Position numbers and translations under genes: made by a program. Below, in pieces: positions 49,797 through 58,383 of a stretch of 64,000 nt of DNA. The notes beneath the pieces were generated by a model. It was given only the letters and a program-made list of their open reading frames with translations, had not been told where the DNA came from and made no database searches. How positions within the stretch are numbered: the first letter of the stretch is position 1; each line of letters begins with the position of its first letter. Source of the stretch: DATKPA01 sp051955985. Its GTDB lineage: Bacteria > Planctomycetota > Phycisphaerae > WQYP01. The stretch covers positions 15,360-79,359 of the forward strand of contig JBQCGD010000079.1 in assembly GCA_051955985.1 (NCBI GenBank), read 5' to 3'.

Positions 49797-51623
49797 ATGA
49801 GCGAACCGCAGAACATCCCCATCCCGACCCCCAACGCCTTCCTCCATTTCGCCGCCGCCTCCGACACCGCCCGCGCCACCCCCTCCAAGCTCCAGAAAAC
49901 CGCCGCCCTCGCCGCCTACCTCCGCACCCTTGGCAAAGAAGATGTCGGCACCGCCGCACGCTTCCTCGCCGCACAGCCCTTCGCACCCTCCTCCTCCAAA
50001 TCCCTCGGCGTCGGCGGCGCGCTCGTCGTCGGCGCCGTCCACGAAATCGCCGCCATCGACCGCGCCACCCTCCACCGCGCCTTCCACGAGCACGGCGAAA
50101 TCGGCGAAGCCCTCAGCGCCTACTGGCCCACACCCCCCGACAACACCCCCCCACTCACCCTCCCCGAAATACAGGCCGCCTTCATCGACCTCGCCGCCAC
50201 CGGCATCCAAGACCAGAAGCGCAACATCGTCACCCGCCTCCTCCGCCGCTGCGCCAACCGCGAAGCCGTCTACCTCGTCAAAATCATCCTCGGCGACATG
50301 CGCACCGGCGTCTCCGAAGGCATCATCGAATCCGCGATCGCCGAAGCCTTCGACGCCAAGCTCGCCGCCGTCCGCGCCGCCCGCCTCCTCGTCGGCGACC
50401 TCGACGCCGTCGCCGAACTCGCCATCGAAAGCCGTCTCGACAAGGCCCAGTTCCGCCCCTTCGTACCCCTCGGCTACATGCTCGCCCAACCCATCATGAC
50501 CGCCGCCGAAATCATCGACACCCTCGCGAACCGCCCCGCCATCGCCGAAGACAAATTCGACGGCATCCGCGCCCAGCTCCACGTCTCCACCCAGGACAAC
50601 CTCCTCCGCGTCGAACTCTTCTCCCGCGGCTCCGGCGCCGTCACCGCCAGCTTCCCCGATATCATCACCCCCATCCACAAATGGGCCCAATCCACCGGCA
50701 AAACCCGCTTCGTCCTCGACGGCGAAATCATCCCCGCCCGCATCGCCCACGACTCAACCCTCACCGTCCTCCCCTTCTCCTCCCTCCAAAAACGCCTCGG
50801 CCGCAAAACCCTCACCCCCAAAACCCTCCGCGAAAACCCCGCCGCCTTCATCGCTTTCGACTGTCTCTGGCTTGATGGAAATCTGCTCCTCGACCGCCCC
50901 CTCAACGAACGCCGCGAAAAACTCACCGAACTCCTCGCCAAAGAAATCACCCCCCAAATCGAAAATCGAAATTCGAAAATCGAAAATCCTCTCCCCCTGG
51001 TAATGTCCACCGCCGCTCCCGTCACCGACGCTCCCGCCCTCGAATCCCTCTTCGCCGCCGCCCGCTCCCGCCGCAACGAAGGCCTCGTCATCAAACGCCT
51101 CGACTCCCCCTACACCCCCGGCCGCCGCGGCGACGCCTGGCTCAAACTCAAATCCCACCTCCCCACCCTCGACGTCGTCGTCGTCGCCGCCGAACGCGGC
51201 CACGGCAAACGCCGCGACGTCCTCTCCGACGTCACCTTCGCCGTCCGCGCCTCCACCGACGACCCCACCCTCCTCACCGTCGGCAAAGCCTACACCGGCC
51301 TCACCGACGCCGAAATCGCCGCCCTCACCGAACGCTTCGAACGCGAAACCATCGAAACCCGCGGCCGCACCCGCACCGTCCACCCCACCGTCGTCCTCGA
51401 AATCGCCTTCGACCAGATCACCAAATCCACCCGCCACTCCTCCGGCTACGCCATGCGCTTCCCCCGCATCGTCCGCATCCGCGACGACAAATCCCCCAAC
51501 GACATCGACACCCTCGAACGCCTCCGCCAGATCTTCCTAAGCCCCGACAACCTCGCCCTCACCCACGAAGGCGAACGCCCCGAAGCCCCCCCTACCGACG
51601 CCGACCAAATGTCCCTCTTCTAA
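49797..51623 (+). CDS. lig: ATP-dependent DNA ligase
   Basis: This 608-aa ligase has the N-terminal DNA-binding domain (residues about 1-200), then the nucleotidyltransferase core with motif I EDKFDGIRAQLH (adenylated Lys near residue 257). Motif III-like FIAFDCLWLDG, motif IV EGLVIKR and motif V WLKLK follow, then the OB domain. The architecture resembles archaeal/eukaryotic ligase I rather than bacterial NAD-dependent LigA. In bacteria such enzymes act in repair. A heptanucleotide repeat encodes residues about 387-397 (IENRNSKIEN) between core motifs without disturbing the frame. Confidence 0.95.
   Translation: MSEPQNIPIPTPNAFLHFAAASDTARATPSKLQKTAALAAYLRTLGKEDVGTAARFLAAQPFAPSSSKSLGVGGALVVGAVHEIAAIDRATLHRAFHEHGEIGEALSAYWPTPPDNTPPLTLPEIQAAFIDLAATGIQDQKRNIVTRLLRRCANREAVYLVKIILGDMRTGVSEGIIESAIAEAFDAKLAAVRAARLLVGDLDAVAELAIESRLDKAQFRPFVPLGYMLAQPIMTAAEIIDTLANRPAIAEDKFDGIRAQLHVSTQDNLLRVELFSRGSGAVTASFPDIITPIHKWAQSTGKTRFVLDGEIIPARIAHDSTLTVLPFSSLQKRLGRKTLTPKTLRENPAAFIAFDCLWLDGNLLLDRPLNERREKLTELLAKEITPQIENRNSKIENPLPLVMSTAAPVTDAPALESLFAAARSRRNEGLVIKRLDSPYTPGRRGDAWLKLKSHLPTLDVVVVAAERGHGKRRDVLSDVTFAVRASTDDPTLLTVGKAYTGLTDAEIAALTERFERETIETRGRTRTVHPTVVLEIAFDQITKSTRHSSGYAMRFPRIVRIRDDKSPNDIDTLERLRQIFLSPDNLALTHEGERPEAPPTDADQMSLF
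50956..50989. repeat. Heptanucleotide repeat (ATCGAAA unit) inside the ligase gene
   Basis: About five 7-bp units (ATCGAAA, one variant ATTCGAA) occur in frame within the ligase. They are the same family as 57289-57317 and 62662-62695. Confidence 0.85.
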
Positions 51624-51693
51624 AGCGACCACCCGCAAACTGAGAACGCCCCCCAAGCACATAACCCAGTCCCCAGACCCCGTCACCCCCCGC

Positions 51694-53139
51694 TCACCCC
51701 GCCACCACCCGCGCCGCCACACTCTCCTCCGCCCCTGGCCGGCACAACTGAATCCCCACCTCGTGCATCGCATTCGGACACACCCGGCACCGCACGATCC
51801 GCCCCTCCATCACCTTGTTCTCCAGCGTCCCCGTCCCGTTCAAATACGCCCGAACATAACTGCTCACCGGCAGCGCCGTTTTGCATAGAATCCCCAGCCC
51901 CCCCTCCGAAATATTAAACGCCGTCGCCGCCACGCACTCCCCCTCCTCATACCCCGTCGCCGTCGAATGCAGCACGCACGCCTTCACCGGGCAATTGATC
52001 GGATACCGCGTGTGCTTCCGCCGCCCCAGCCGGTCCGCGTCACTCGTCACCGGCTCCGTGATCAACCCATCCTCCGACGCCTTCGTCAGCAACCCCACCC
52101 ACGTCTTTACAATCTCATCGTCATACTTGTTCGGCGTCTCGCTCTGCAGGATCTGCACCGCTTCCGCGATCGTCTTCACCTTGTTCTTGAACGGCCGCAT
52201 CGCCGTCATCGCGTCGAACGAATCCACCACCGCGCAAATCTTCGACATGATGTGCATGTCCCGCCCCGCAATCCGCCGCGGATACCCCGTCCCGTCCATC
52301 CGCTCGTGATGCTCCAGGCACACCCGCAGCACAATCTCGTCCGTCACCCCCTGCGACTTCAAATGCTCGTACCCCCGCTGCGGATGCCCCCGCAAATACC
52401 CCCACTCCTCATCCGAAAGCGCCCCCGCCTTGTTCAACACGTCCTCCGGCACGTACATCTTCCCCACGTCGTGCACCATCCCCGCGGTGCACGCCGCATT
52501 CAGCAGCTTCTCATCCTCGATCCCCATCGCACACGCCAGCGACGTCATCCACGTCCCCACGTTCACCATGTGCGTCGCCGTGTAAAAATCATGCTGCGCC
52601 GTCGCAAACAGGTGCGAAAACGCCTGCCCGTTCTGCATCACCAAAGTCGAAATTGACCGCGCCACCTTCTCCAGCCGCGGCAGATTCTTCGCCACCCCCT
52701 GCTCCGTCAGCACCTCGTCGATCAGCTCCAAACTCGTCTCATACACCAGCGCCGACTTCGCCGACAACGCCACGCTCGGATCCGCCGCCACCTTCGCCAG
52801 GTTCTCTTCCACCTGGTTCTGAAACTTCCCCTGGCAGCTCATCGGAATGTAAATGAATTTCACCCCCACGTTCTGCAGCCGCCCCCGATGCGCCTCCGTG
52901 AACCGCGCCATCTCCGACGAATACAGCGTAAACCGCTCCGCCGTCTTCGCCGCCGACCCCGCCCCCGTGTGCAGGTACACCGGTATCGCCGCCAACGCCT
53001 CGATCAGCACCCGGTCCAGCGGCACCGGCAAATACCCCGACCGCGCCGCCGATGGCCGCGTGGAACACATCCCGCCGCCTGCCACAGCGGAATTGCCTGT
53101 TGTCTCAGGAGGTGCTGCCTGGATTCTCGAAGCCGACAT
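51694..53139 (-). CDS. HD-GYP phosphodiesterase with C-terminal PilZ-like domain
   Basis: The start is uncertain: 53139 (MSASRIQAAP) has a weak GGGAAA site, and an in-frame TTG at 53178 is the alternative. The 481-aa protein has an N-terminal region of about 130 residues and then an HD-GYP domain: MVHDVGKMYVPEDVLNKAG (HDxGK), LEHHERMDGTGYP (GYP variant) and ICAVVDSFDAMTA. These are metal ligands of c-di-GMP phosphodiesterases. The C-terminal 110 residues carry RRKHTRYPI and NISEGGLGI, the c-di-GMP-binding signature of PilZ. One polypeptide thus degrades and senses c-di-GMP. Confidence 0.88.
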   Translation of the reverse strand: MSASRIQAAPPETTGNSAVAGGGMCSTRPSAARSGYLPVPLDRVLIEALAAIPVYLHTGAGSAAKTAERFTLYSSEMARFTEAHRGRLQNVGVKFIYIPMSCQGKFQNQVEENLAKVAADPSVALSAKSALVYETSLELIDEVLTEQGVAKNLPRLEKVARSISTLVMQNGQAFSHLFATAQHDFYTATHMVNVGTWMTSLACAMGIEDEKLLNAACTAGMVHDVGKMYVPEDVLNKAGALSDEEWGYLRGHPQRGYEHLKSQGVTDEIVLRVCLEHHERMDGTGYPRRIAGRDMHIMSKICAVVDSFDAMTAMRPFKNKVKTIAEAVQILQSETPNKYDDEIVKTWVGLLTKASEDGLITEPVTSDADRLGRRKHTRYPINCPVKACVLHSTATGYEEGECVAATAFNISEGGLGILCKTALPVSSYVRAYLNGTGTLENKVMEGRIVRCRVCPNAMHEVGIQLCRPGAEESVAARVVAG

Positions 53140-53310
53140 CCCGGGTTTCCCATGGGAATACATCGCGGTGACAAACAAACGATGTCCTTTTTTTCGGGCC
53201 TTTTCTTATGACTCTTTAAATCTGCTCCCTCCAACGAAATCCCCGCCCCATAAAAACAGGCGCACCACCCCTCCCTCTTCTATACTGCTTCAACCACGAC
53301 TGGAGGCCCC

Positions 53311-54750
53311 ATGTCCACGTCCCAGCTCCCCACACGCACCGAAAAAGACTCCCTCGGCGAACTCCAGGTCCCCGCCGACGCCTACTACGGCGTCCAAACC
53401 CAACGCGCCATCCTCAACTTCCCCATCTCCGGCACCCCCCTCCCGCGCCCCTTCATCCACGCCCACGTCATGCTCAAAAAAGCCGCCGCCCTCGTCAACA
53501 CCGACCTCAACCTCCTCGACAAAAAACTCTCAGACGCCATCGTCCAAGCCGCCGACGAAGTCCTCGCGGATACCCCCTGGTCGCTGAACCAATTCCCCGT
53601 CGACGTCTACCAGACCGGCTCCGGCACCAGCACCAACATGAACGTCAACGAAGTCCTCGCCTCCCGCGCCAACGAACTCCTCGGCGGCAAACGCGGCGAC
53701 AAATCCCCCGTCCACCCCAACGACCACGTCAACATGAGTCAATCCTCCAACGACACCATTCCCACCTCCATGAGAGTCATGGCCCACACGCTCATCAACG
53801 GACCGCTGTTTTCCGCGGCCGGGCTGCTGACGGATTCCTTGCATAAGAAGGCTCAGGAATTCTGGCACATCATCAAAACCGGTCGAACCCACCTGCAGGA
53901 TGCCACGCCCATACGCCTGGGCCAGGAGTTCGCCGGGTACAACGGGCAGATCGGTGGCAATTTTTCCAACGACCTCATCGTCGCAAGCCTGATGCTCCGC
54001 TCCCTCCCCATTGGCGGCACCGCCGTCGGTACCGGCATCAACGCCCATTCAAAATTTGCTCCGCGAGTCTGCGAACTGCTCTCGGAATGGACGAACACCA
54101 AGCCGCCGTTCAAGGAATCGAAAAACCACTTCGCGGACCAAGCCACGCTGGATTCTGCCGTCGGCGCGCACGCCATTCTCAAATCCCTCGCCGTCTCCCT
54201 CATCAAAATCTCAAACGACATCCGCTGGATGGGCTCCGGTCCCCGCGCCGGCCTCGGCGAACTCGAACTCCCCGCCGTCCAGCCCGGCTCCTCCATCATG
54301 CCCGGCAAGGTCAACCCCGTCATCTGCGAGTCCGTCCTCATGGTCTGCCAGCGCGTCATCGGCAACGACGCCGCCATGACCGCCGCCGCCTCCGCCAGCA
54401 ATTTCGAACTCGCCATGTCCATCCCCCTCGCCGCCCTCCTCCTCCACGAATCCATCACCCTCCTCGCCAACGCCTGCAAAAACCTCTCTGCCCAATGCAT
54501 TGACGGCCTCAAAGCCACCAACCGCGGCCCCGAACTCGTCGAAAAAGGCCTCATGCTCGCCACCGCCCTCGCCCCCGTCCTCGGCTACGACCAAGCCGCC
54601 AATATCGCAAAGGAAGCCGCCAAAACCGGAAAAACCATCCGCGAAGTCGCCAGGGAAAAAACCAATCTCACCGATCAACAATTGCAAGACCTCCTCAACC
54701 CCGCGAAGATGACCGAACCCGGCACCCACGGCGGCCCCACGGGCGGATAG
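53311..54750 (+). CDS. fumC: Fumarate hydratase, class II
   Basis: This 479-aa protein shows the class II fumarase/aspartase signatures: MSTSQLPTRTEKDSLGELQVP, QTGSGTSTNMNVNEVLA, HPNDHVNMSQSSNDTIPT (substrate site), TGRTHLQDATPIRLGQE, and the catalytic loop GSSIMPGKVNP. It interconverts fumarate and malate in the TCA cycle and needs no Fe-S cluster. Length is normal. From about 53,770 to 54,180 the codon usage is visibly different (CTG, TTT, GGT, ATA, AGA appear), whereas both flanks use C-ending codons almost exclusively. Confidence 0.96.
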   Translation: MSTSQLPTRTEKDSLGELQVPADAYYGVQTQRAILNFPISGTPLPRPFIHAHVMLKKAAALVNTDLNLLDKKLSDAIVQAADEVLADTPWSLNQFPVDVYQTGSGTSTNMNVNEVLASRANELLGGKRGDKSPVHPNDHVNMSQSSNDTIPTSMRVMAHTLINGPLFSAAGLLTDSLHKKAQEFWHIIKTGRTHLQDATPIRLGQEFAGYNGQIGGNFSNDLIVASLMLRSLPIGGTAVGTGINAHSKFAPRVCELLSEWTNTKPPFKESKNHFADQATLDSAVGAHAILKSLAVSLIKISNDIRWMGSGPRAGLGELELPAVQPGSSIMPGKVNPVICESVLMVCQRVIGNDAAMTAAASASNFELAMSIPLAALLLHESITLLANACKNLSAQCIDGLKATNRGPELVEKGLMLATALAPVLGYDQAANIAKEAAKTGKTIREVAREKTNLTDQQLQDLLNPAKMTEPGTHGGPTGG

Positions 54751-54769
54751 CCGCCCACCTCAAAAATCA

Positions 54770-54799
54770 ACGCCCGTCGCCCGCAGGCGACGTGGGCAC
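54770..54799 (+). repeat. Dispersed palindromic repeat A, copy 2
   Basis: This is identical to the 10937-10967 element over 30 bp except one base. It lies between fumC and the SMP-30-like gene. Confidence 0.75.
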
Positions 54800-54824
54800 G
54801 AATCCAACCCGCAGGAGCCCTCGA

Positions 54825-55787
54825 ATGCCCACCCCCGCCCGTTTCAATCATTCAATCATTCGTCCTTCGTCATTCGTCATTCGTCATTCTGCCCTCCTCC
54901 TTGCGGGAGCTCTCGCCATGGCCCAAACCACCGCCCCCACCCCGTCCCCCCTCCCCCCCATCGCCGCCCCCAGCGCCACCCTCCAGCGCCTCCCCCACGA
55001 CTTCTCCTTCACCGAAGGCCCCGCCTCCGACGCCCAGGGCGACATCTTCTTCACCGACCAACCCAACGACGCCATCTGGAAATACGACACCACCGGCAAC
55101 CTCTCCCTCTGGCTAAAACCCTCCGGCCGCTCCAACGGCCTCTGCTTCACCCCCGCCGGAAACCTCATCACCTGCGCCGACAACAAAAACGAACTCTGGT
55201 CCATCGCCCCCGACAAAACCGTCACCGTCCTCCTCAAAAACTACAACGGCAAACTCCTCAACGGCCCCAACGACATCTGGGTCAACCCCACCAATTCCAC
55301 CATGTACATCACCGACCCCCTCTACAAACGCGACTACTGGTCCCGCGGCCCCATCGAACAACCCGGCGAATACGTCTACCTCATCTCCCCCGACGGCAAA
55401 TCCATTACACCCGTCGCCACCGACCTCGAAAAACCCACCGGCATCGTCGGCACCCCCGACGGCAAAACCCTCTACGTCGCCGACATCAAAGCAAAAAAAA
55501 CCTTCTCCTACTCCATCCAACCCGACGGCTCCCTCGCCAACAAAACCCTCTTCTGCAACATGGGCTCCGACGGCATGACCATCGACTCCGACGGCAACCT
55601 CTACCTCACCGGCAAAGGCGTCACCATCTTCGACAAAACCGGCAAACAAATCGGCCACATCGACATCAACGAAAAATGGACCGCCAACATCTGCTTCGGC
55701 GGCAAAAACAAATCCACCCTCTTCATCACCGCCTCCAAATCCGCCTACACCCTCCAAACCCAAGTCCACGGCGTCGGCAGCGAATAA
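54825..55787 (+). CDS. Secreted SMP-30/gluconolactonase-like beta-propeller protein
   Basis: The start at 54825 (MPTPARFNHSII) has AGGAG 8 nt upstream. The 320-aa product has a signal peptide whose front part (residues about 7-22, NHSIIRPSSFVIRHS) is encoded by a heptanucleotide repeat. It continues ALLLAGALAMAQ. The mature region fits SMP-30/gluconolactonase propellers (FTEGPASDAQGDIFFTDQPNDAIWKYD, GRSNGLCFTPAGNLITCAD, GPNDIWVNPTNSTMYITDP, KPTGIVGTPDGKTLYVADI). The family hydrolyses sugar lactones with a divalent metal. The substrate is unknown. Confidence 0.85.
   Translation: MPTPARFNHSIIRPSSFVIRHSALLLAGALAMAQTTAPTPSPLPPIAAPSATLQRLPHDFSFTEGPASDAQGDIFFTDQPNDAIWKYDTTGNLSLWLKPSGRSNGLCFTPAGNLITCADNKNELWSIAPDKTVTVLLKNYNGKLLNGPNDIWVNPTNSTMYITDPLYKRDYWSRGPIEQPGEYVYLISPDGKSITPVATDLEKPTGIVGTPDGKTLYVADIKAKKTFSYSIQPDGSLANKTLFCNMGSDGMTIDSDGNLYLTGKGVTIFDKTGKQIGHIDINEKWTANICFGGKNKSTLFITASKSAYTLQTQVHGVGSE
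54845..54890 (+). repeat. Heptanucleotide tandem repeat (CATTCGT unit) within a signal-peptide coding region
   Basis: About six 7-bp units (CATTCAAT variants, CATTCGT, CCTTCGT) occur. They are translated as the n-region of the SMP-30-like protein and belong to the same unit family as 45888-45945. Confidence 0.8.
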
Positions 55788-55789
55788 AG

Positions 55790-55814
55790 TGGGGCCGACG
55801 CCCCCGTCGGCCAA
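55790..55814 (+). repeat. Dispersed palindromic repeat B, copy 1
   Basis: The stem GGCCGACG / CGTCGGCC flanks a CCCC loop, preceded by GTGG. A second identical 25-bp copy is at 58384-58408. It directly follows the SMP-30-like stop codon. Confidence 0.8.
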
Positions 55815-55980
55815 GTCGATCGAGACGCAATGCCCAATACGATATCACCTCCGCCCAACCGCGAGGGACGGGCCCTATTGTGCTTGAGCCACATTTCCCC
55901 TCGCGAATTTCAACGAAACTCCCCGCCCTCAGCCGACCCTCCACTGTCTGGCTCAACGTCTCTCAGTGGAGTCCCCCAAC

Positions 55981-56346
55981 ATGCACACCGAAACCGCCCC
56001 CTCCTCCCTCGGCTTCACCCCCGATTGGTTCACCCTCGGCATCATCGACGACCCCACCGCCGCCTCCTACGCCGCCGCCCTCGCCCGCTCCGGCGAAAAC
56101 AACCCCCAGCACTTCCGCTGGCGCGCCTTCAAATCCTTCCTCGACAAACATGACTCCCTGTCCGACCGCTTCCTCTCCGCCCTCTACCACCTCGGCGACT
56201 CCGACGAAGACCTCACCCTCGGCACCAACATGATGACCGAAGTCCTCAAACGCCGTGACTGCCCCGACAAACTCCTCCACGAAGCCACCACCTGCCCCCG
56301 CCGCCACATCGCCAAATTCGCCGCCAACCGCCTCGGCAAATGGTGA
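55981..56346 (+). CDS. Small soluble protein of unknown function
   Basis: The ATG at 55981 has GGAG 9 nt upstream. The 121-aa protein (MHTETAPSSLGFTPDWFTLGIIDDPTAASYAAALARSGENNPQ...) is helical and acidic and has no membrane segment. It includes two cysteines near the C-terminus (RRDCPDKLL, TTCPRRH). It resembles HEAT-like helical proteins only loosely. Its genomic neighbours give no clue. Confidence 0.65.
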   Translation: MHTETAPSSLGFTPDWFTLGIIDDPTAASYAAALARSGENNPQHFRWRAFKSFLDKHDSLSDRFLSALYHLGDSDEDLTLGTNMMTEVLKRRDCPDKLLHEATTCPRRHIAKFAANRLGKW

Positions 56347-56371
56347 CGCTCCTCGCTCAATCAAAACCCGC

Positions 56372-56423
56372 CAAGCCCATGGCTTCCACGCCATGGGGAT
56401 TTTGGACGCTCCGCGCACATCTG
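56372..56423. repeat. Dispersed palindromic repeat C, copy 2
   Basis: This is homologous to 45784-45837 but with CCCATGGC/GCCATGGG in the stem, so pairing is preserved. It lies between the 55981 gene and the GH125 gene. Confidence 0.75.
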
Positions 56424-56479
56424 CTTTGCAAACAAGAAGGCACCTTCCCTCCCGCCCATTTCCATGCCACAATCCCCGC

Positions 56480-57868
56480 ATGACCTTCATCTCCCAACGC
56501 CCCCCTCTCGAAAAGCGCACCTTCACCTCCCCGGTGATCGAACAAGTCATCACCGACACGTGCGCCAAAATCGCCGACCCCGAACTCGCCTGGCTCTTCC
56601 AAAACTGCTTCCCCAACACCCTCGACACCACCATCAGCCACACCGAGGACAACGGCTCCGGCAAACCCGACACCTTCATCATCACCGGCGACATCGACGC
56701 CATGTGGCTCCGCGACTCCACCAACCAAGTCTGGCCCTACCTCCCCTTCGCCAAACACTGCCCAAAGCTCCGCGCCCTCCTCCGCGGCCTCATCCACCGC
56801 CAGGCCAAATGCGTCCTCCTCGACCCCTACGCCAACGCCTTCTACCGCGACCCCTCGCGCATCTCCCCCTGGAAATCCGACCACACCACAATGAAGCCCG
56901 GCGTCCACGAACGAAAATACGAACTCGACTCCCTCGCCGCCGTCCTCCGCCTCGCCGCCGGCTACTTTGAAGCGACACAAGACGCGACGCCGTTCGACGA
57001 CGAATTCCTCCAATCCCTGCAGTTGATCCTCGACACCATCACCCACGAACAACTCGGCTCCAGCGAACAACCCTACCCCCTCCACTACTCCTTCCAGCGC
57101 ACGAATCAAAACGCCATCGAAACCCTCACCCTCGAAGGCATGGGCAATCCCTTCAAACGCACAGGAATGTCCCGCTCCCCCTTCCGCCCCTCCGACGACG
57201 CCGCCATCTTCCAATACCTCATCCCCGCCAACGCCATGACCGCCATGAACCTGCTAAAAACCGCGACCCTCCTCAGCACCCTCTCCCGATCGAAAATCGA
57301 AAATCGAAAATCGAAATTAACCTCCCTCTCAACGCGATGCACGAAACTCGCCATGGAACTTGATAGCGCCATCCGAAAGCACGCCATCCTCGAACACCCC
57401 ACCTACGGCAAGGTCTTCGCCTACGAAATCGACGGCTACGCCTCCCTCCACATGATGGACGACGCCAACCTCCCCAACCTCCTCTCCCTCCCCTACCTCG
57501 GCTTCTGCAGTGCAACCGATCCCATCTACCAGAACACGCGCCGCTTCTCCCTCTCCCCCGACAACCCCTACTTCGCCAAGGGCCCCGCCGTCCCCCACGG
57601 CGCCCTCAGCGGCCCCCACATCGGCCAATCCTGGGTCTGGCCCCTCGGCATCATCACCCAGGCCATCACCTCCACCGACGACGCCGAAATCACGGAATGC
57701 CTCCGCGTCCTCAAATCCACCCACGCCAACACCGGCTTCATCCACGAAGCCTTCCGCGCCGACAACCCCCAAAAATTCACCCGCCACTGGTTCGCCTGGG
57801 CCAACACCTTCTTCGGCGAACTCCTCCTCCACCTCGCCCAAACCCGCCCCCACCTCCTCTCTCCCTAA
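56480..57868 (+). CDS. Glycoside hydrolase family 125 (exo-alpha-1,6-mannosidase-like)
   Basis: This 462-aa protein matches GH125 (formerly DUF1237): DTTISHTEDNGSGKPDTFIITGDIDAMWLRDSTNQVWPYLPFA, LLDPYANAFYRD, YELDSLAAVLRLAAGYF and the C-terminal HIGQSWVWPLGIITQAI...HANTGFIHEAF...RHWFAWANTFFGELL. The first residue is set by the ATG at 56480, which has no clear ribosome-binding site. No signal peptide is visible, so it probably acts in the cytoplasm on imported mannosides. A heptanucleotide repeat encodes residues about 270-279 (SKIENRKSK) in frame. Confidence 0.92.
   Translation: MTFISQRPPLEKRTFTSPVIEQVITDTCAKIADPELAWLFQNCFPNTLDTTISHTEDNGSGKPDTFIITGDIDAMWLRDSTNQVWPYLPFAKHCPKLRALLRGLIHRQAKCVLLDPYANAFYRDPSRISPWKSDHTTMKPGVHERKYELDSLAAVLRLAAGYFEATQDATPFDDEFLQSLQLILDTITHEQLGSSEQPYPLHYSFQRTNQNAIETLTLEGMGNPFKRTGMSRSPFRPSDDAAIFQYLIPANAMTAMNLLKTATLLSTLSRSKIENRKSKLTSLSTRCTKLAMELDSAIRKHAILEHPTYGKVFAYEIDGYASLHMMDDANLPNLLSLPYLGFCSATDPIYQNTRRFSLSPDNPYFAKGPAVPHGALSGPHIGQSWVWPLGIITQAITSTDDAEITECLRVLKSTHANTGFIHEAFRADNPQKFTRHWFAWANTFFGELLLHLAQTRPHLLSP
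57289..57317. repeat. Heptanucleotide repeat (ATCGAAA unit) inside the GH125 gene
   Basis: Four 7-bp units are in frame within the GH125 gene, encoding SKIENRKSK. The same unit is found in the ligase gene and at 62662-62695. Confidence 0.85.
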
Positions 57869-57873
57869 TCCCC

Positions 57874-57991
57874 CATTCTTGATCCTTGATTCCCCATTCC
57901 CCATTCCCCATTCTTGATTCTTGATTCTTGATTCTTGATTCTTGATTCTTGATTCTTGATTCTTTCGTGATTCTCGATTCTTGACTCTCAA
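57874..57991. repeat. Long heptanucleotide array (ATTCTTG/ATTCCCC units)
   Basis: A roughly 118-bp array with a 7-bp period includes eight near-perfect ATTCTTG units (57911-57966) and degenerate flanks. It begins six bases after the GH125 stop codon. Confidence 0.85.
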
Positions 57992-58108
57992 TTCCCCCCC
58001 TCCTTCTCCGACTCTTCCATTGACACCAATCCCCAAACCGGATACGAATACCCACAAGACGTAAGGTGGCGTGGTATCCCTTACGAGACACTTCTCGCGG
58101 AGGCTTCA

Positions 58109-58318
58109 ATGAAATCGACTCTCGCTCTGATGGCACTCTCTCTCGCCCTCCTCCCCCTCGCCGGTTGCGAAACTCTCACCGACACCCCCGCCGAAAACGG
58201 TAACCGCATCGTCCGCACCATCGACACCAACGGCAAACAAATCCCCGACGATGCCGAACGCATCCTCCTCCTCGACCGCCCAAGCTGGCTCTCCGACAAG
58301 CCCATCCCCTACCGTTAA
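58109..58318 (+). CDS. Small lipoprotein
   Basis: This 69-aa product begins MKSTLALMALSLALLPLAGC, a clear lipoprotein signal with lipidated Cys20. The short mature part (ETLTDTPAENGNRIVRTIDTNGKQIPDDAERILLLDRPSWLSDKPIPYR) has no known domain. GGAGG lies 7 nt before the ATG, and a strong terminator (58346-58383) follows, so it is probably a monocistronic real gene. Confidence 0.75.
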   Translation: MKSTLALMALSLALLPLAGCETLTDTPAENGNRIVRTIDTNGKQIPDDAERILLLDRPSWLSDKPIPYR

Positions 58319-58345
58319 TCCCCACCCCTTCCCTCCGCAAACTTC

Positions 58346-58383
58346 AAAGCGATCCGCGCGAACCCCGCCCGGATCGCTTTTTT
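58346..58383 (+). terminator. Intrinsic terminator after the small lipoprotein gene
   Basis: AAAGCGATCCG (58346-58356) pairs perfectly with CGGATCGCTTT (58370-58380), followed by a T-tract to 58383. Confidence 0.9.

Noticed and set aside
55966..55980. Upstream GTG start for the 55981 gene
   Set aside because: The GTG forms part of the GTGGAG ribosome-binding site of the ATG at 55981.
57874..57991. CRISPR array
   Set aside because: The period is 7 bp with no spacers. It is a simple heptanucleotide satellite.
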